DNA from: CAWGUU01 sp963825765
Lineage (GTDB): Bacteria > Actinomycetota > Acidimicrobiia > Acidimicrobiales > AC-14
NCBI GenBank assembly: GCA_963825765.1
Contig: CAWGUU010000014.1
Coordinates: 372,001 to 436,000 of the forward strand
DNA: 64,000 nucleotides
Direction: 5' to 3'
The translations under genes and the position numbers were made by a program. Under the pieces are notes generated by a model, which saw only the letters and a list, made by a program, of their open reading frames with translations, made no database searches and had not been told where the DNA came from. How positions within the stretch are numbered: the stretch's first letter is position 1; each line of letters starts with the position of its first letter. This document shows, in pieces, positions 44,228-53,028 of this stretch.

Positions 44228-45259
44228 GTGCGACGGGTCACCGTGGTCATCCCCGCCTACGGCGACGACCCGTGGCTGGAGCGGGCCGTCCGCTCCGCGC
44301 TGGAGTCCACCGGCGTCGACGCCGACGCCGTCGTGGTGGACAACGGGGCCGAGGCGGCGGCGGTGGCGCGGCTGGCGGTGCTGGCGGGCGTGACCGTCGT
44401 GCGGCCGGGTGCAAACCTCGGATTCGCCGGCGGCTGCAACGCCGGCGCCGCGGTCGCCACCGGCGACGTCGTCGCCTTCCTCAACCAGGACGCCGTCCTC
44501 GACCCCGGCGCCCTCGCCGCCCTGGCCGAGGCGGCGAGCCGGCCCGACGTCGGCATCGCGACCGCCAGCATCCGCCTGGCGGACGAGCCCGACACGATCA
44601 ACTCGGCCGGGAACCCGCTGCACTTCCTCGGCTTCAGCTGGGCCGGCGGCTACGGCGAGCCGGCCAGCGCTCACGACGAGCCGTGCGACGTGGTGGGCGC
44701 GAGCGGCACCGGGATGGCGCTGCGCCGGGAGGTGTGGGCCGCGCTGGGCGGGTTCGCCGAGGAGTACTTCGCCTACCTCGAGGACACCGAGCTCAGCCTG
44801 CGCTGCTGGCAACGGGGGCTGCGGGTCGTGTACGTCCCGGGCGCCGGGGTGGTCCACCGCTACGACTTCTCCCGGAACCCCGGCAAGTGGTTCCTGCTGG
44901 AGCGGAACCGCCTCCTACTCGTGCTCACCGCCTACGAGCCCCGCACCGTGGCACTGCTGCTCCCCGCCCTCCTGGGAGTGGAGGTCGGCATGCTGGGCGT
45001 GAGCCTCCGGGCCGGGTGGGGGCGGGAGAAGCTACGGGGCTGGACCTGGCTGTTCGGCCACCGCCGCTGGATCGGGGAGCGGCGCCGGCAGCTGCAGTCG
45101 GAGCGGACGGTCCCCGACCGGATCCTGGCCCCTCGACTGGAGGGGCGGTTCGCGGCCGCCCACCTCGACCTGCCGCGGTGGGCCAAGCCGGCCGACGGGC
45201 TCCTGGCCGGGTACTGGTGGGCGACGAGAACGATGCTCCCGCGCGGGCCATCGCCTTGA
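44228..45259 (+). CDS. Family 2 glycosyltransferase (rhamnosyltransferase-like)
   Basis: A 343-residue cytosolic GT-A enzyme with VTVVIPAYGDDPWLERAVRS, the GFAGGCNAG motif, NQDAVLDPG and the acceptor-side YLEDTELSLRCW, typical of the WbbL-like branch. The C-terminal 80 residues are amphipathic and may touch the membrane. It starts with GTG 4 bp after the flippase stop, so it shares its operon and probably builds the glycan that the flippase moves. Confidence 0.88.
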   Translation: MRRVTVVIPAYGDDPWLERAVRSALESTGVDADAVVVDNGAEAAAVARLAVLAGVTVVRPGANLGFAGGCNAGAAVATGDVVAFLNQDAVLDPGALAALAEAASRPDVGIATASIRLADEPDTINSAGNPLHFLGFSWAGGYGEPASAHDEPCDVVGASGTGMALRREVWAALGGFAEEYFAYLEDTELSLRCWQRGLRVVYVPGAGVVHRYDFSRNPGKWFLLERNRLLLVLTAYEPRTVALLLPALLGVEVGMLGVSLRAGWGREKLRGWTWLFGHRRWIGERRRQLQSERTVPDRILAPRLEGRFAAAHLDLPRWAKPADGLLAGYWWATRTMLPRGPSP

Positions 45260-45292
45260 GCGGCGAGAGGGAGCACTAGCATCCCGGGTGGT

Positions 45293-45661
45293 TTGAGCAC
45301 CCGAGGCCACATCCTCGTCCTTTTGGTCACGCTTTCGAGCGTCCTGTTCATCATCCGCCTGCTGCGGCGGCACCAGCTTCCAGCCAAGTACGCCTTGCTG
45401 TGGCTGTCCGTGGGCGTCGTCCTGGTGTTCCTCGCCGCCTTCCCCCGGGTCCTCGACGCCGTGTCCGACTGGCTCGGCATCTCCTACGGGCCCGCCACGT
45501 TCTTCCTCGGCGCCATCACGTTGCTCTTCCTGGTGGTGATCCACTTCTCGTGGGAGCTGTCCCGCCTGGAGGAGCGCACGAGGGTCCTGGCCGAGGAGCT
45601 GGCCCTGCTGCGCGCCGAGTCCGGCCACGACGCCCACCACGAGGAGCCGGCGCCGTGGTGA
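45293..45661 (+). CDS. DUF2304 small membrane protein
   Basis: A 122-residue protein with three hydrophobic segments (HILVLLVTLSSVLFIIRLL, YALLWLSVGVVLVFLAAF and ATFFLGAITLLFLVVIHF) and a charged C-terminal helix (WELSRLEERTRVLAEELALL). The layout matches DUF2304 proteins, common beside GT2 genes of surface glycan loci; function unknown. The start is a TTG. Its stop overlaps the next GTG (GTGA), coupling it to the secreted protein downstream. Confidence 0.85.
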   Translation: MSTRGHILVLLVTLSSVLFIIRLLRRHQLPAKYALLWLSVGVVLVFLAAFPRVLDAVSDWLGISYGPATFFLGAITLLFLVVIHFSWELSRLEERTRVLAEELALLRAESGHDAHHEEPAPW

Positions 45662-47052
45662 GCCGACGGTGGGCCGCGGCGGCCGTCGCCCTACTGCTGT
45701 GGGCGGTGGTCGGCCCCTCGCCTGCCGGCGCGGCCGAGGACGGCGAGACACCCACCGCGCACGACCCGGCCCAGGCGGCCGAGGCGGGGCTCCAGGCGGA
45801 CGCGGTCCTGGCCGACGCCGAGCGCGCGCCGCAGACCGGGGCTTCGCCCGGGTTCCTCAGCTACCGCGTGTTCGCCACCCAGTACGAGCCCAACACGCCG
45901 GGGAGCGTCGAGGTGGCGGTGCCCGACAAGTGCGCCAAGTTCGCCGCCCTCGGCAACACCTCCGCACTCGCGAACAGCGGCTGCCCGGCCGGCTACGGCA
46001 CCGGCCTCGACTACAGGGTCGTCGTCACCCTCGACAACGGGCACAGCGCCATCTTCCCGGTCAAGGACGTGGGGCCGTGGAACATCGACGACAACTACTG
46101 GAACAGCGCCGAGGCGGGCGTCCCGCGCCCGAGGCGCCTCTTCGCCGACCTGCCCCAGGGGCGCCCCGAGGCCACCGCCGCCTTCGTCGACGGCTACCAC
46201 ACGGTCACCAACTGCAAGGACGTCAACCACCAGCCGACCACCGAGACCAAGGGAGCCGACCAGTTCGACCGCTGCGTCCTGAACCCGGCCGGCATCGACC
46301 TGTCGGTGGCCGCGGTCGACCAGCTCGGACTGGCCCGCGGCCAGAACGTCTTCCTCACCGCCACCTTCCTCTGGGAGCCGGTGGTGGCCGGGTCCAAGCC
46401 GTCGATCGCCCGAGGCTTCACCCGCTACCTCCGCCAGACGCAGAGCAGCGGCGGCGCCGATTTCACCTACAACTACGGCATCGAAACCGACATCCCGGTG
46501 ATGGGCGACTGGGACGGCAACGGCACCGAGACGCCGGGCATCTACCGGGACGGCAGGTACCACCTGCGCAACAGCAACACGAGCGGCGTGGCCGACATCG
46601 TCCTCGACTACGGCAACCCCACCGACCACCCCATCGTCGGCGACTGGGACGGCGACGGCGTCGACACCGTCGGCGTCTTCCGGGAAGGCATCTGGTACCT
46701 GCGCAACAACAACACCTCGGGGGTCGCCGACTCGGTCTGGGCCTACGGCGACACCACCGATCTGCCGCTGGTCGGCGACTGGAACGGCAACGGCACCGAC
46801 ACCTTCGCGGTCGTGCGGAACGGCACCTGGTTCACCACCAACTACTTCGACTCCGGCGTCGCCGAGGACGTCTTCGGCTACGGGAACCCCGGCGACCTGC
46901 CGATCGCCGGGGACTGGGACGGCAACGGCACCGACTCCCCCGGGGTGGTGCGCAGCGGCACGTGGTACCTCGTCAATGCCCTCCACCAGGGGTTTGCCGA
47001 CATCAGCTTCGTCTACGGCAACCCCACCGATGTCCCCCTGCCCTGGAAGTGA
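45658..47052 (+). CDS. Secreted protein with double-psi-barrel-like domain and FG-GAP-like repeats
   Basis: A 464-residue protein. Residues 1-26 are a signal peptide (WAAAAVALLLWAVVGPSPAGA). Residues about 55-245 carry AIFPVKDVGPWNIDDNYW and LNPAGIDLSVAAVDQLGL, which resemble RlpA/expansin-type double-psi beta-barrels of wall-acting proteins. Four cysteines there may form disulfides. Residues about 265-464 are four or more repeats of about 48 residues (IVGDWDGDGVDTVGVFREG and WYLRNNNTSGVAD types) like those of the amidase at 41014. It is coupled to the DUF2304 gene. A role in wall or polysaccharide binding is inference. Confidence 0.8.
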   Translation: MSRRWAAAAVALLLWAVVGPSPAGAAEDGETPTAHDPAQAAEAGLQADAVLADAERAPQTGASPGFLSYRVFATQYEPNTPGSVEVAVPDKCAKFAALGNTSALANSGCPAGYGTGLDYRVVVTLDNGHSAIFPVKDVGPWNIDDNYWNSAEAGVPRPRRLFADLPQGRPEATAAFVDGYHTVTNCKDVNHQPTTETKGADQFDRCVLNPAGIDLSVAAVDQLGLARGQNVFLTATFLWEPVVAGSKPSIARGFTRYLRQTQSSGGADFTYNYGIETDIPVMGDWDGNGTETPGIYRDGRYHLRNSNTSGVADIVLDYGNPTDHPIVGDWDGDGVDTVGVFREGIWYLRNNNTSGVADSVWAYGDTTDLPLVGDWNGNGTDTFAVVRNGTWFTTNYFDSGVAEDVFGYGNPGDLPIAGDWDGNGTDSPGVVRSGTWYLVNALHQGFADISFVYGNPTDVPLPWK

Positions 47053-47112
47053 CCGCGGCCTGGTAGAGGTGACCGCGCCCTCGAAGTGACAGGGGCCGTG
47101 CGCCCCTAGACT
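47047..47112 (+). promoter_or_regulatory. 20-bp tandem repeat and TAGACT motif before a GT2 gene
   Basis: Two similar 20-bp units (47047-47066 and 47067-47086; four mismatches) run from the end of the preceding gene. They are followed by TGACAGGGGCC-type sequence and TAGACT at 47107-47112, 9 nt before the ATG at 47122. The order and wording resemble the region before 24147. Confidence 0.4.
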
Positions 47113-47121
47113 CCCTTCACG

Positions 47122-47871
47122 ATGACCCGGCCTGATCCCCGGCTGCTGGTCATCGTGCCCGCCCTGAACGAGGAGGCGTCGCTTCCGGCGGTGCTGCAGG
47201 AGCTGCGGGCGTGGTCACGCTCGGCCGACGTGCCGATCGACGTGCTCGTCGTCGACGACGGATCCACCGACACCACCGCCGCCGTGGCCCGCGCCGAGGG
47301 GGTGGCGGTGGCCCCCCTGCCGTTCAACCTGGGGGTCGGGGGGGCATTGCAGACCGGGTTCCGCTACGCCGTGCGCAACCGGTACGACCGGGCCGTCCAG
47401 TTCGATGCCGACGGGCAGCACGACGCGTCCCAGATCCCCGTCCTGCTGGCCGCCCTCGACGACGGCGCCGACCTCGTCGTCGGCAGCCGGTTCTCGTCGC
47501 CGGCGGGCTCCTACGACGTCGGCAGGATGCGCGGCGGCGCCATGCGGGGCCTGCGAATCACGGTCCGCCTGATCGGCGGCCGGTCCTTCTCCGACGCCTC
47601 GTCGGGCTTCCGCGCCTTCTCCGCCCCGCTCCTGGAGTTCTTCGCCCGCCGCTATCCCAGCTACTACCTGGGCGACACCGCCGAGGCCCTGCTGCTGGCC
47701 TGCCAGGCCGGCTTCAAGGTCGTCGAGGTGCCGGTGACGATGCGGGCCCGGACCGGCGGCACCCCGTCCAGCCGCAGCGTCAAGCTGGCCTTCCACTACT
47801 TCCGGGCCATCGTCAGCATGGCCAGCCGTGCGCCGCTGCGACGGCCGCGGAACGGGACCACGGGCCCGTGA
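47122..47871 (+). CDS. Family 2 glycosyltransferase (dolichyl-phosphate glucosyl/mannosyltransferase-like)
   Basis: A 249-residue GT-A enzyme with LLVIVPALNEEASLPAVLQE, VVDDGSTDTTAAVAR, QFDADGQHDASQIP (the DADGQHD metal motif) and SRFSSPAGSYDVGRMRGG. No C-terminal membrane helix is present. It probably charges a polyprenyl phosphate with a sugar for later extracytoplasmic transfer by GT-C proteins such as those in this window. Its stop overlaps the next start. Confidence 0.9.
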   Translation: MTRPDPRLLVIVPALNEEASLPAVLQELRAWSRSADVPIDVLVVDDGSTDTTAAVARAEGVAVAPLPFNLGVGGALQTGFRYAVRNRYDRAVQFDADGQHDASQIPVLLAALDDGADLVVGSRFSSPAGSYDVGRMRGGAMRGLRITVRLIGGRSFSDASSGFRAFSAPLLEFFARRYPSYYLGDTAEALLLACQAGFKVVEVPVTMRARTGGTPSSRSVKLAFHYFRAIVSMASRAPLRRPRNGTTGP

Positions 47872-49226
47872 CCGACTCTGCCGGCACGCCGCGGATCAGG
47901 GTGGTGATCGTGAACTACAACGGCGGCGACGACACCTTGGCGTGCCTCGACAGCGTCCTCGCGTCGGAGTGGCCGGCCGAGGACCTCGAGGTCGTCCTGG
48001 TCGACAACGCGTCGGTCGACGGGTTGGCGGCCAAAGTCAAGGCCGGCATACCGCGGGTGAGCGTGGTCGAGTCGGGACGCAACCGCGGCTTCGCCGGCGG
48101 CTGCAACCTGGGCCTGCAGGACCTGTCGGAGGTGGACTACGTCGCCCTCCTGAACAACGACGCCACCGTCGACGCCGGATGGCTCGCGCCCCTTGTGGCG
48201 GCGCTGGAGGGCGACCCCGGACTGGGCGCCGCCAGTCCCCGGATCCTCTTCCAGGGATCGTTCGTCGACCTCCAGATCACGTCGCCGACCGGCGCGCGCG
48301 GGCGGGGTGACCGCCGGGAGATGGGGGTCCGGCTCAGCGGCGCCCGGCTCGACGGCCGGGACGCGCTCGGGCGCCTCCAGCTGGTGGACGGCTTCTGGGG
48401 CCCCGAGCACGGCACGGGGAGCGAGTCGTCGTTCCAGTGGACTGCGGGGGACGCCCACCTGCGGGTTCCGGTGCGCGCCGACGGCACCCTCCCGTCCCTC
48501 GAGCTGCGACTGGCCGCCGACGAGGACCGGGTGGCGACGCTCACGTCGGGCCCGAGCACGGTCGAGCACCGGGTCACGACCACGCCCGCATGGGTCAGAG
48601 CCCCTCTCGGCGGCACCCCGCACCAGGTCGTCAACAACGTGGGTTCGTTGCTCGTGGGCGACGGGTACGGCGCCGACCGCGGCTACCACCAGCCCGACGG
48701 GGCCAGGTTCGAGCAGCCCGACGAGGTGTTCGCCTGGTGCGGGGCGGCGGTGCTGCTGTCGCGGGAGTACCTGGAATCGGTCGGGCTGTTCGACGAGGAG
48801 TTCTTCCTCTATTACGAGGACTTCGACCTGTCGTGGCGGGGCCGGGCCGAGGGGTGGCGCTACGTCTACGTGCCGGACTCAGTGGTGCACCACGTGCACT
48901 CGGCCTCGTCGGTGGAGGGCTCCCGTCTCTTCGCCCACTACGTCGAGCGCAACCGGCTGCTCACCCTCACCCGCAACGCGCCTCTCGGGTTCACCGCCCG
49001 GGCTGCCGTCCGCTACCTGCTCATCACCGGTTCGTACGCCCGCCGCGACATCGTCAGCCCCCTGGCCCACACCCGCCCGCCCAACTTCGAGACGGTGGCC
49101 CGCCGGCTACGGGCCTTCGGCGGCTTCGGCCGCCGCCTCCCCGCCGCCCTCGCCGGCCGCCGCCGCCTCCGCCGCCGCCGCACCGTGGGCGACCCCGAGA
49201 TCCTGGCCTGGCTGACAGAAGACTGA
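47868..49226 (+). CDS. Family 2 glycosyltransferase with beta-rich insertion
   Basis: A 452-residue protein with IRVVIVNYNGGDDTLACLDS, VLVDNASVDG, GFAGGCNLGL and NNDATVDAG in the first 110 residues and YYEDFDLSWRGRAEGW near residue 315. Between them is an insertion of about 140 residues (RGRGDRREMGVRLSGARLDG onward) with Asp/Gly-rich beta strands, perhaps a carbohydrate-binding element. Similar insertions occur in actinobacterial rhamnosyltransferase-like GT2 proteins. The GTG at 47868 overlaps the preceding stop. The tail is Arg-rich. A weak hairpin follows the stop. Confidence 0.87.
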   Translation: MTDSAGTPRIRVVIVNYNGGDDTLACLDSVLASEWPAEDLEVVLVDNASVDGLAAKVKAGIPRVSVVESGRNRGFAGGCNLGLQDLSEVDYVALLNNDATVDAGWLAPLVAALEGDPGLGAASPRILFQGSFVDLQITSPTGARGRGDRREMGVRLSGARLDGRDALGRLQLVDGFWGPEHGTGSESSFQWTAGDAHLRVPVRADGTLPSLELRLAADEDRVATLTSGPSTVEHRVTTTPAWVRAPLGGTPHQVVNNVGSLLVGDGYGADRGYHQPDGARFEQPDEVFAWCGAAVLLSREYLESVGLFDEEFFLYYEDFDLSWRGRAEGWRYVYVPDSVVHHVHSASSVEGSRLFAHYVERNRLLTLTRNAPLGFTARAAVRYLLITGSYARRDIVSPLAHTRPPNFETVARRLRAFGGFGRRLPAALAGRRRLRRRRTVGDPEILAWLTED

Positions 49227-49242
49227 CCCAGACTCCGGCGTC

Positions 49243-49257
49243 GCCGCCTCTGGCGGC
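49243..49257 (+). terminator. Weak hairpin after the GT2 gene
   Basis: GCCGCC-TCT-GGCGGC with partly complementary flanks lies 17 bp after the GT2 stop and is followed by a pyrimidine-rich stretch. It is a possible terminator. Confidence 0.35.
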
Positions 49258-49404
49258 GTCAGTCCTTCTCCCAACTGGGGCGGCTCAACCGCGCCGTCCG
49301 CCGGTAGGTCGCCCCGGTTCGGCTGGGCCCAGTTGTCGCTGTGGACAAACCCGCTTAGGGTGCCTGAAGTGGCTGGTGTTGCTAAAGGGTGTCAAGGGGC
49401 CAAA

Positions 49405-50652
49405 GTGGCAGGAGTCCGGGGTCGGCGGAGGCGCTGGACCGCGGCCGTCCTCAGCCTGGCCGTCGCCCTCCCGCTGACCTTCAGTGGCGCCGGCCCCGCC
49501 GCCGGGCAGGCCAAGCCGGTCGAGGACGAGATCAACGCCATCAAGGACGACGCCGGGCTGGCGTCGGTCGACGAAGCAAGGCTGGTCAACCTGGTCGAGG
49601 CGGCCTCCGCCCGGCAGAAGGAGCTGGAGGCCAAGGTGGCGGCGGCCAGCCAGCAGGTCCGCAAGGTCCAGAACGACCTCAGCAGCGCTCAGGGCAACCT
49701 CACCGCCCTGGAGGCCCGCAAGCGCACGCTCGACGCCCGGCTGGTGGAGACCAACCAGCACCTCGCCGACACCAAGTCCCGCCGGGTCCAGCTGGCGCTC
49801 GACGCCTACACGGGCCGGTCGAGCGCCCTCGGCTTCGCCGCGTCGATCCTCGACGCCCAGGACCTCGGTGCCCTGGCCGCCCGCCGCTCGTACGAGCACG
49901 TGGTCGGGGAGAGCCAGTCGGAGGCGGCCGCCAAGGAGGAGGACCTGCGGGACCAGGTCACCGACCTGCTGGAGGAGCTGGACGGCGTCCGGCGGCAGAT
50001 GGAGGTCAAGCGGGCCGGTCTCGGCGGCCAGGCGGCCCAGATCGAGAAGCAGCAGCAGGTGCGCACCGGATTGCTCCAGCAGGCCGAGGCCGAGGTGGCC
50101 GAGCACACCCGGCTGGTCAACGAGGCGACCGCCCGCCGCGCCGAGTTCGAGGCAGACCTGGCCGAGCTGGAGGCAGCGTCGAGCTCGGTGGAGGCGACGC
50201 TCCGGCAGCGGGCGGGCGGCACCTCGGCGCTGGAGCCCGGCGACTCGTCCGGCGGCGACGGCGGCGGACAGCTCGGGCACCCGCTCCCCGGGCACAGACT
50301 CGGCTCGCCCTTCGGGCAGCGGGTGCACCCGATCTTCGGCAGCGTGCGGATGCACACCGGCGTCGACATCGGCGCCAGCACCGGCACTCCCATCCACGCC
50401 GCCGAGGCCGGCACGGTTGTCAGCGCCGGCGGGATGGGCGGCTACGGGAACGCCACGGTTATCGACCACGGCGGCGGGCTGGCCACCCTGTACGCCCACC
50501 AGAGCCAGATCGGCGTCTCGGCCGGCCAGCAGGTGACCCGCGGCCAGGTGATCGGCAGGGTTGGCTGCACCGGCACCTGCCTGGGCGCCCACCTGCACTT
50601 CGAGGTGCGGGTCAACGGGCGCCCGGTCAACCCGGCGCCCTACGTCGGCTGA
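49405..50652 (+). CDS. M23-family peptidase with coiled coil (EnvC-like)
   Basis: A 415-residue exported protein. A signal peptide (RRRRWTAAVLSLAVALPLTF) is followed by long coiled coils at about 40-110 and 165-270 (ARQKELEAKVAAASQQVRKV type). A C-terminal LytM/M23 domain (about 300-415) has HTGVDIGASTGTPIHA and HLHFEVRVNGRPVNP, with HxH and H-x8-D zinc ligands present, so it may be active and not only an amidase activator. GTG 49405 has AAGGGG 5 nt upstream; longer starts (49333) are possible. It probably acts in wall remodelling at division. Confidence 0.87.
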   Translation: MAGVRGRRRRWTAAVLSLAVALPLTFSGAGPAAGQAKPVEDEINAIKDDAGLASVDEARLVNLVEAASARQKELEAKVAAASQQVRKVQNDLSSAQGNLTALEARKRTLDARLVETNQHLADTKSRRVQLALDAYTGRSSALGFAASILDAQDLGALAARRSYEHVVGESQSEAAAKEEDLRDQVTDLLEELDGVRRQMEVKRAGLGGQAAQIEKQQQVRTGLLQQAEAEVAEHTRLVNEATARRAEFEADLAELEAASSSVEATLRQRAGGTSALEPGDSSGGDGGGQLGHPLPGHRLGSPFGQRVHPIFGSVRMHTGVDIGASTGTPIHAAEAGTVVSAGGMGGYGNATVIDHGGGLATLYAHQSQIGVSAGQQVTRGQVIGRVGCTGTCLGAHLHFEVRVNGRPVNPAPYVG

Positions 50653-50679
50653 CCCGGCATCCACATCGCCCGACGCGGG

Positions 50680-52154
50680 CTACCTGTCGCCGACGGCGTA
50701 GAAGTGGCCCTCGCGGGTGCCGAAGTAGATCCTTCCCTTCCACACCGCCGGCGTGGACTCGATGCACCCGGGGACGTTGACGGTCCACAGCTCGGGAGGG
50801 TCGATCTTGGTGTCGCGCAGGTCGTAGGCGTGGAGGACGCCGTGGCAGTCGCCCTGGACGAGAACGTCGTCGACGACCACCGGCGACTGCCAGAGCGGGT
50901 GGGGAAGGTTCTTTGTCCATCGCACGGCGCCCGTCGCCTTGTCGACGCCGATGACCCGGCCGCCGTCGGTGGCGGCGACGACAAGGTCCTTGTGGATGGC
51001 CGGCGTGGCCCACATCCCGGCGACGCCGTCCACCCGGCCGACGCCCGGTACCCGATCGGGCACCGACCACACCAGGGGGTCGCTCTTGCTCGGATCCAGC
51101 TTGACCAGCTGGCCGACTTCCCGCCCCCTCGGCAGGTGCCGCTCCCATTCGGCCGCGACGTACAGCATCCCCTCGTCGTCGACGACGACCGTGGCGTCCA
51201 CGTCGTCGCCCATCCAGTAGCGGAACACCTGCTCGGCGGGCTGGCCGGCTGCGACCTTGGAGACGTCCCAGCCCTGCACGAGGCCGCCGGAGTTGGCGAA
51301 GTAGACGACGCCCTTCCACATGGCGACCGAGCTCTCGATCGAGACGTTCTTGTCGGGCAGCGCCGACAGCAGCTCGGAGTCCCAACCCGGTGCGTTGAAG
51401 GCCAGATCCGGGTCGACCGCCACCCGCCCGTCGGCGCCGTAGGAGCGGTTGAGCTCGACCACGTGGAACTGGCTGTTCTCACCGCCCTCGTACAGGTAGC
51501 CGTCGTGCACAAGGCCCGAGCCGTCCCAGTCGTTGTTCCACAGGACAGGCGACACGTCGCTCGCCGCCAGGCGCCACAGCTCTTCGGGCGCCGACCGGTC
51601 GACGGCGATGACCCGGTAGTAGTTGTCGCGCGATCCCGTGTAGACCAGCGGGTACCCGTCGGGGTCGAACGTCACGCTGCCCTTGATGAGGTCGCCGGTG
51701 ACGAAGTCGGGCAGCAGCCGGCGGCCGGACTCCCCGTCCAGGAAGTGGACGGCCTTGTCATAGGCGCCGAACACCACCCACGTCTCCCCCTTGCGCTCGA
51801 CGACGGCCGGCTGGCCGGTCCACCCGGTGCCGCACCACCTGGTCTCGCCACTGCCGTCGATGGACAGCGAGCACATCGGGCCGTCATCGGGGAACCGCCA
51901 CAGGATCTCGGGCTGCTTCGGCATCGGCCCGGTGCCGTAGAAGGTGCGGGTGGGGTTGCCCCGGAAGGTCAGGAGGCCCTCGGTGGCCGGGGCTTTGGCC
52001 GCCGCGGGGGCGGTGGTCGACGACTGCGCCGGATGAGGTCGATGTGGACGCAGTCAGCCGGCGGCTGGGCCGACGGGTCCGGGTCGGCGAGAGAGGCACA
52101 GGCGGTGCCCAGGACGAGGGCCGCCGCCGCCACCCAGGTCCGCCGTCGGTGCAC
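50680..52154 (-). CDS. PQQ-type beta-propeller lipoprotein, apparent frameshift near the N-terminus
   Basis: From about 51990 down to 50680 one frame encodes about 430 residues of beta-propeller repeats (WVVFGAYDKAVHFLDGESGR, VIGVDKATGAVRWTKNL, GRIYFGTREGHFYAVGDR), as in PQQ/BamB-like proteins. Upstream, in another frame, GTG 52154 starts a lipoprotein-like signal (RRRTWVAAAALVLGTACASL). It has a TACGCT leaderless motif at 7 nt, so it is probably the true N-terminus. The frames meet between about 52010 and 52060 in a Ser/Thr/Pro linker; the 1475-bp span is not a codon multiple. If only one frame is used, the gene starts at or before 51924. Confidence 0.75.
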
Positions 52155-52167
52155 CGGCCGGAGCGTA
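52155..52167 (-). promoter_or_regulatory. Leaderless promoter -10 for the propeller lipoprotein gene
   Basis: On the minus strand TACGCT (52167-52162) is followed by 7 nt and the GTG at 52154. This supports the upstream start and hence the frameshift reading of this gene. Confidence 0.45.
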
Positions 52168-52216
52168 GCCAACCCACCACGGGGAGAGGTGTCACCAGAC
52201 AGGGCATGATCGTCGG

Positions 52217-52438
52217 GTGACACCCACATCGGTCGACGCCGCCATCCGCAACGCCCACGCCTGGTTCGAGGTCAACAGCGGGTGGGCACCACCCGACGAG
52301 GAGACCGTCGCCGAGTGGGTGTCCGACGGCATGTGCAGGTGCCCGGACGACTGCCTGGTCACCCCACGGGCCTGGTGCCGGCACGGCCTGGCCTCGTGGG
52401 ACCTGATACTCGCCGACATGGCCGAGGACGAGGACTGA
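52217..52438 (+). CDS. Small cysteine-containing hypothetical protein
   Basis: A 73-residue acidic protein starting with GTG. It contains MCRCPDDCLV and WCRHG, giving a C-x-C-x3-C plus C/H set that could bind zinc. The codon use looks native and the gene lies 13 bp before the next one. No named family recognised. Confidence 0.6.
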   Translation: MTPTSVDAAIRNAHAWFEVNSGWAPPDEETVAEWVSDGMCRCPDDCLVTPRAWCRHGLASWDLILADMAEDED

Positions 52439-52451
52439 CGGCGCTTCGGAG

Positions 52452-52937
52452 ATGAGCGGGGCGAAGGGCGACCCTGAGGACGAGGTCGCCGCCGCCCTCG
52501 TGGCCGTCGACGCCGTTGCCGCGCTGCTGGCCGGCGACGACCCCGTCCTGCGCGCCGGTGCCGCCTACCTCCTCGGCCGCGTCGGCCAGGCCGACCCGGC
52601 GCTGGCCGCGGCGGTGCGCTCCAGCCTCGTCGCCGCCGCCCAGGACGAGATCGACGACTCGGTGGTGCGGGCCCTCGCCGCGGCGGTGAGCGCAGCCGGC
52701 CTCAGCATGGACGAGGCCGCCGCCCTCATGCAGCGGGGGCCCACCCTCCGGCGCATCGGCGTCTACCACCTGGCCATGGTGGTCACGGCCCGGCCGGAGG
52801 ACGAGCCCGTGCGGCGGGCCCTGGTGGCGGCCGGCGACGATCCCGACCCTCAGGTGCGCTGGTGGGCCAGATTCGGCCTGGACACGGCAGGCGTCGGCGG
52901 CGGGCTCGACAACGCCGGCGGCCAGGCGGCGCCCTGA
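52452..52937 (+). CDS. HEAT-repeat-like hypothetical protein
   Basis: A 161-residue Ala-rich helical protein. Repeating helical pairs (LLAGDDPVLRAGAAYLLGRV, LVAAGDDPDPQVRWWARFGL) are of the HEAT/PBS-lyase type that form protein-binding solenoids. It follows the small cysteine protein closely, so the two may be co-transcribed. Partner and role unknown. Confidence 0.65.
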   Translation: MSGAKGDPEDEVAAALVAVDAVAALLAGDDPVLRAGAAYLLGRVGQADPALAAAVRSSLVAAAQDEIDDSVVRALAAAVSAAGLSMDEAAALMQRGPTLRRIGVYHLAMVVTARPEDEPVRRALVAAGDDPDPQVRWWARFGLDTAGVGGGLDNAGGQAAP

Positions 52938-53028
52938 CCTGGCGGGTTTGGATCAGCGGGAGCGCCCCTGATCCGGCCGGATCCGCCCGAATTGGGGCGC
53001 TACGGACGAAGCAAATCGCCGAGGGGCG

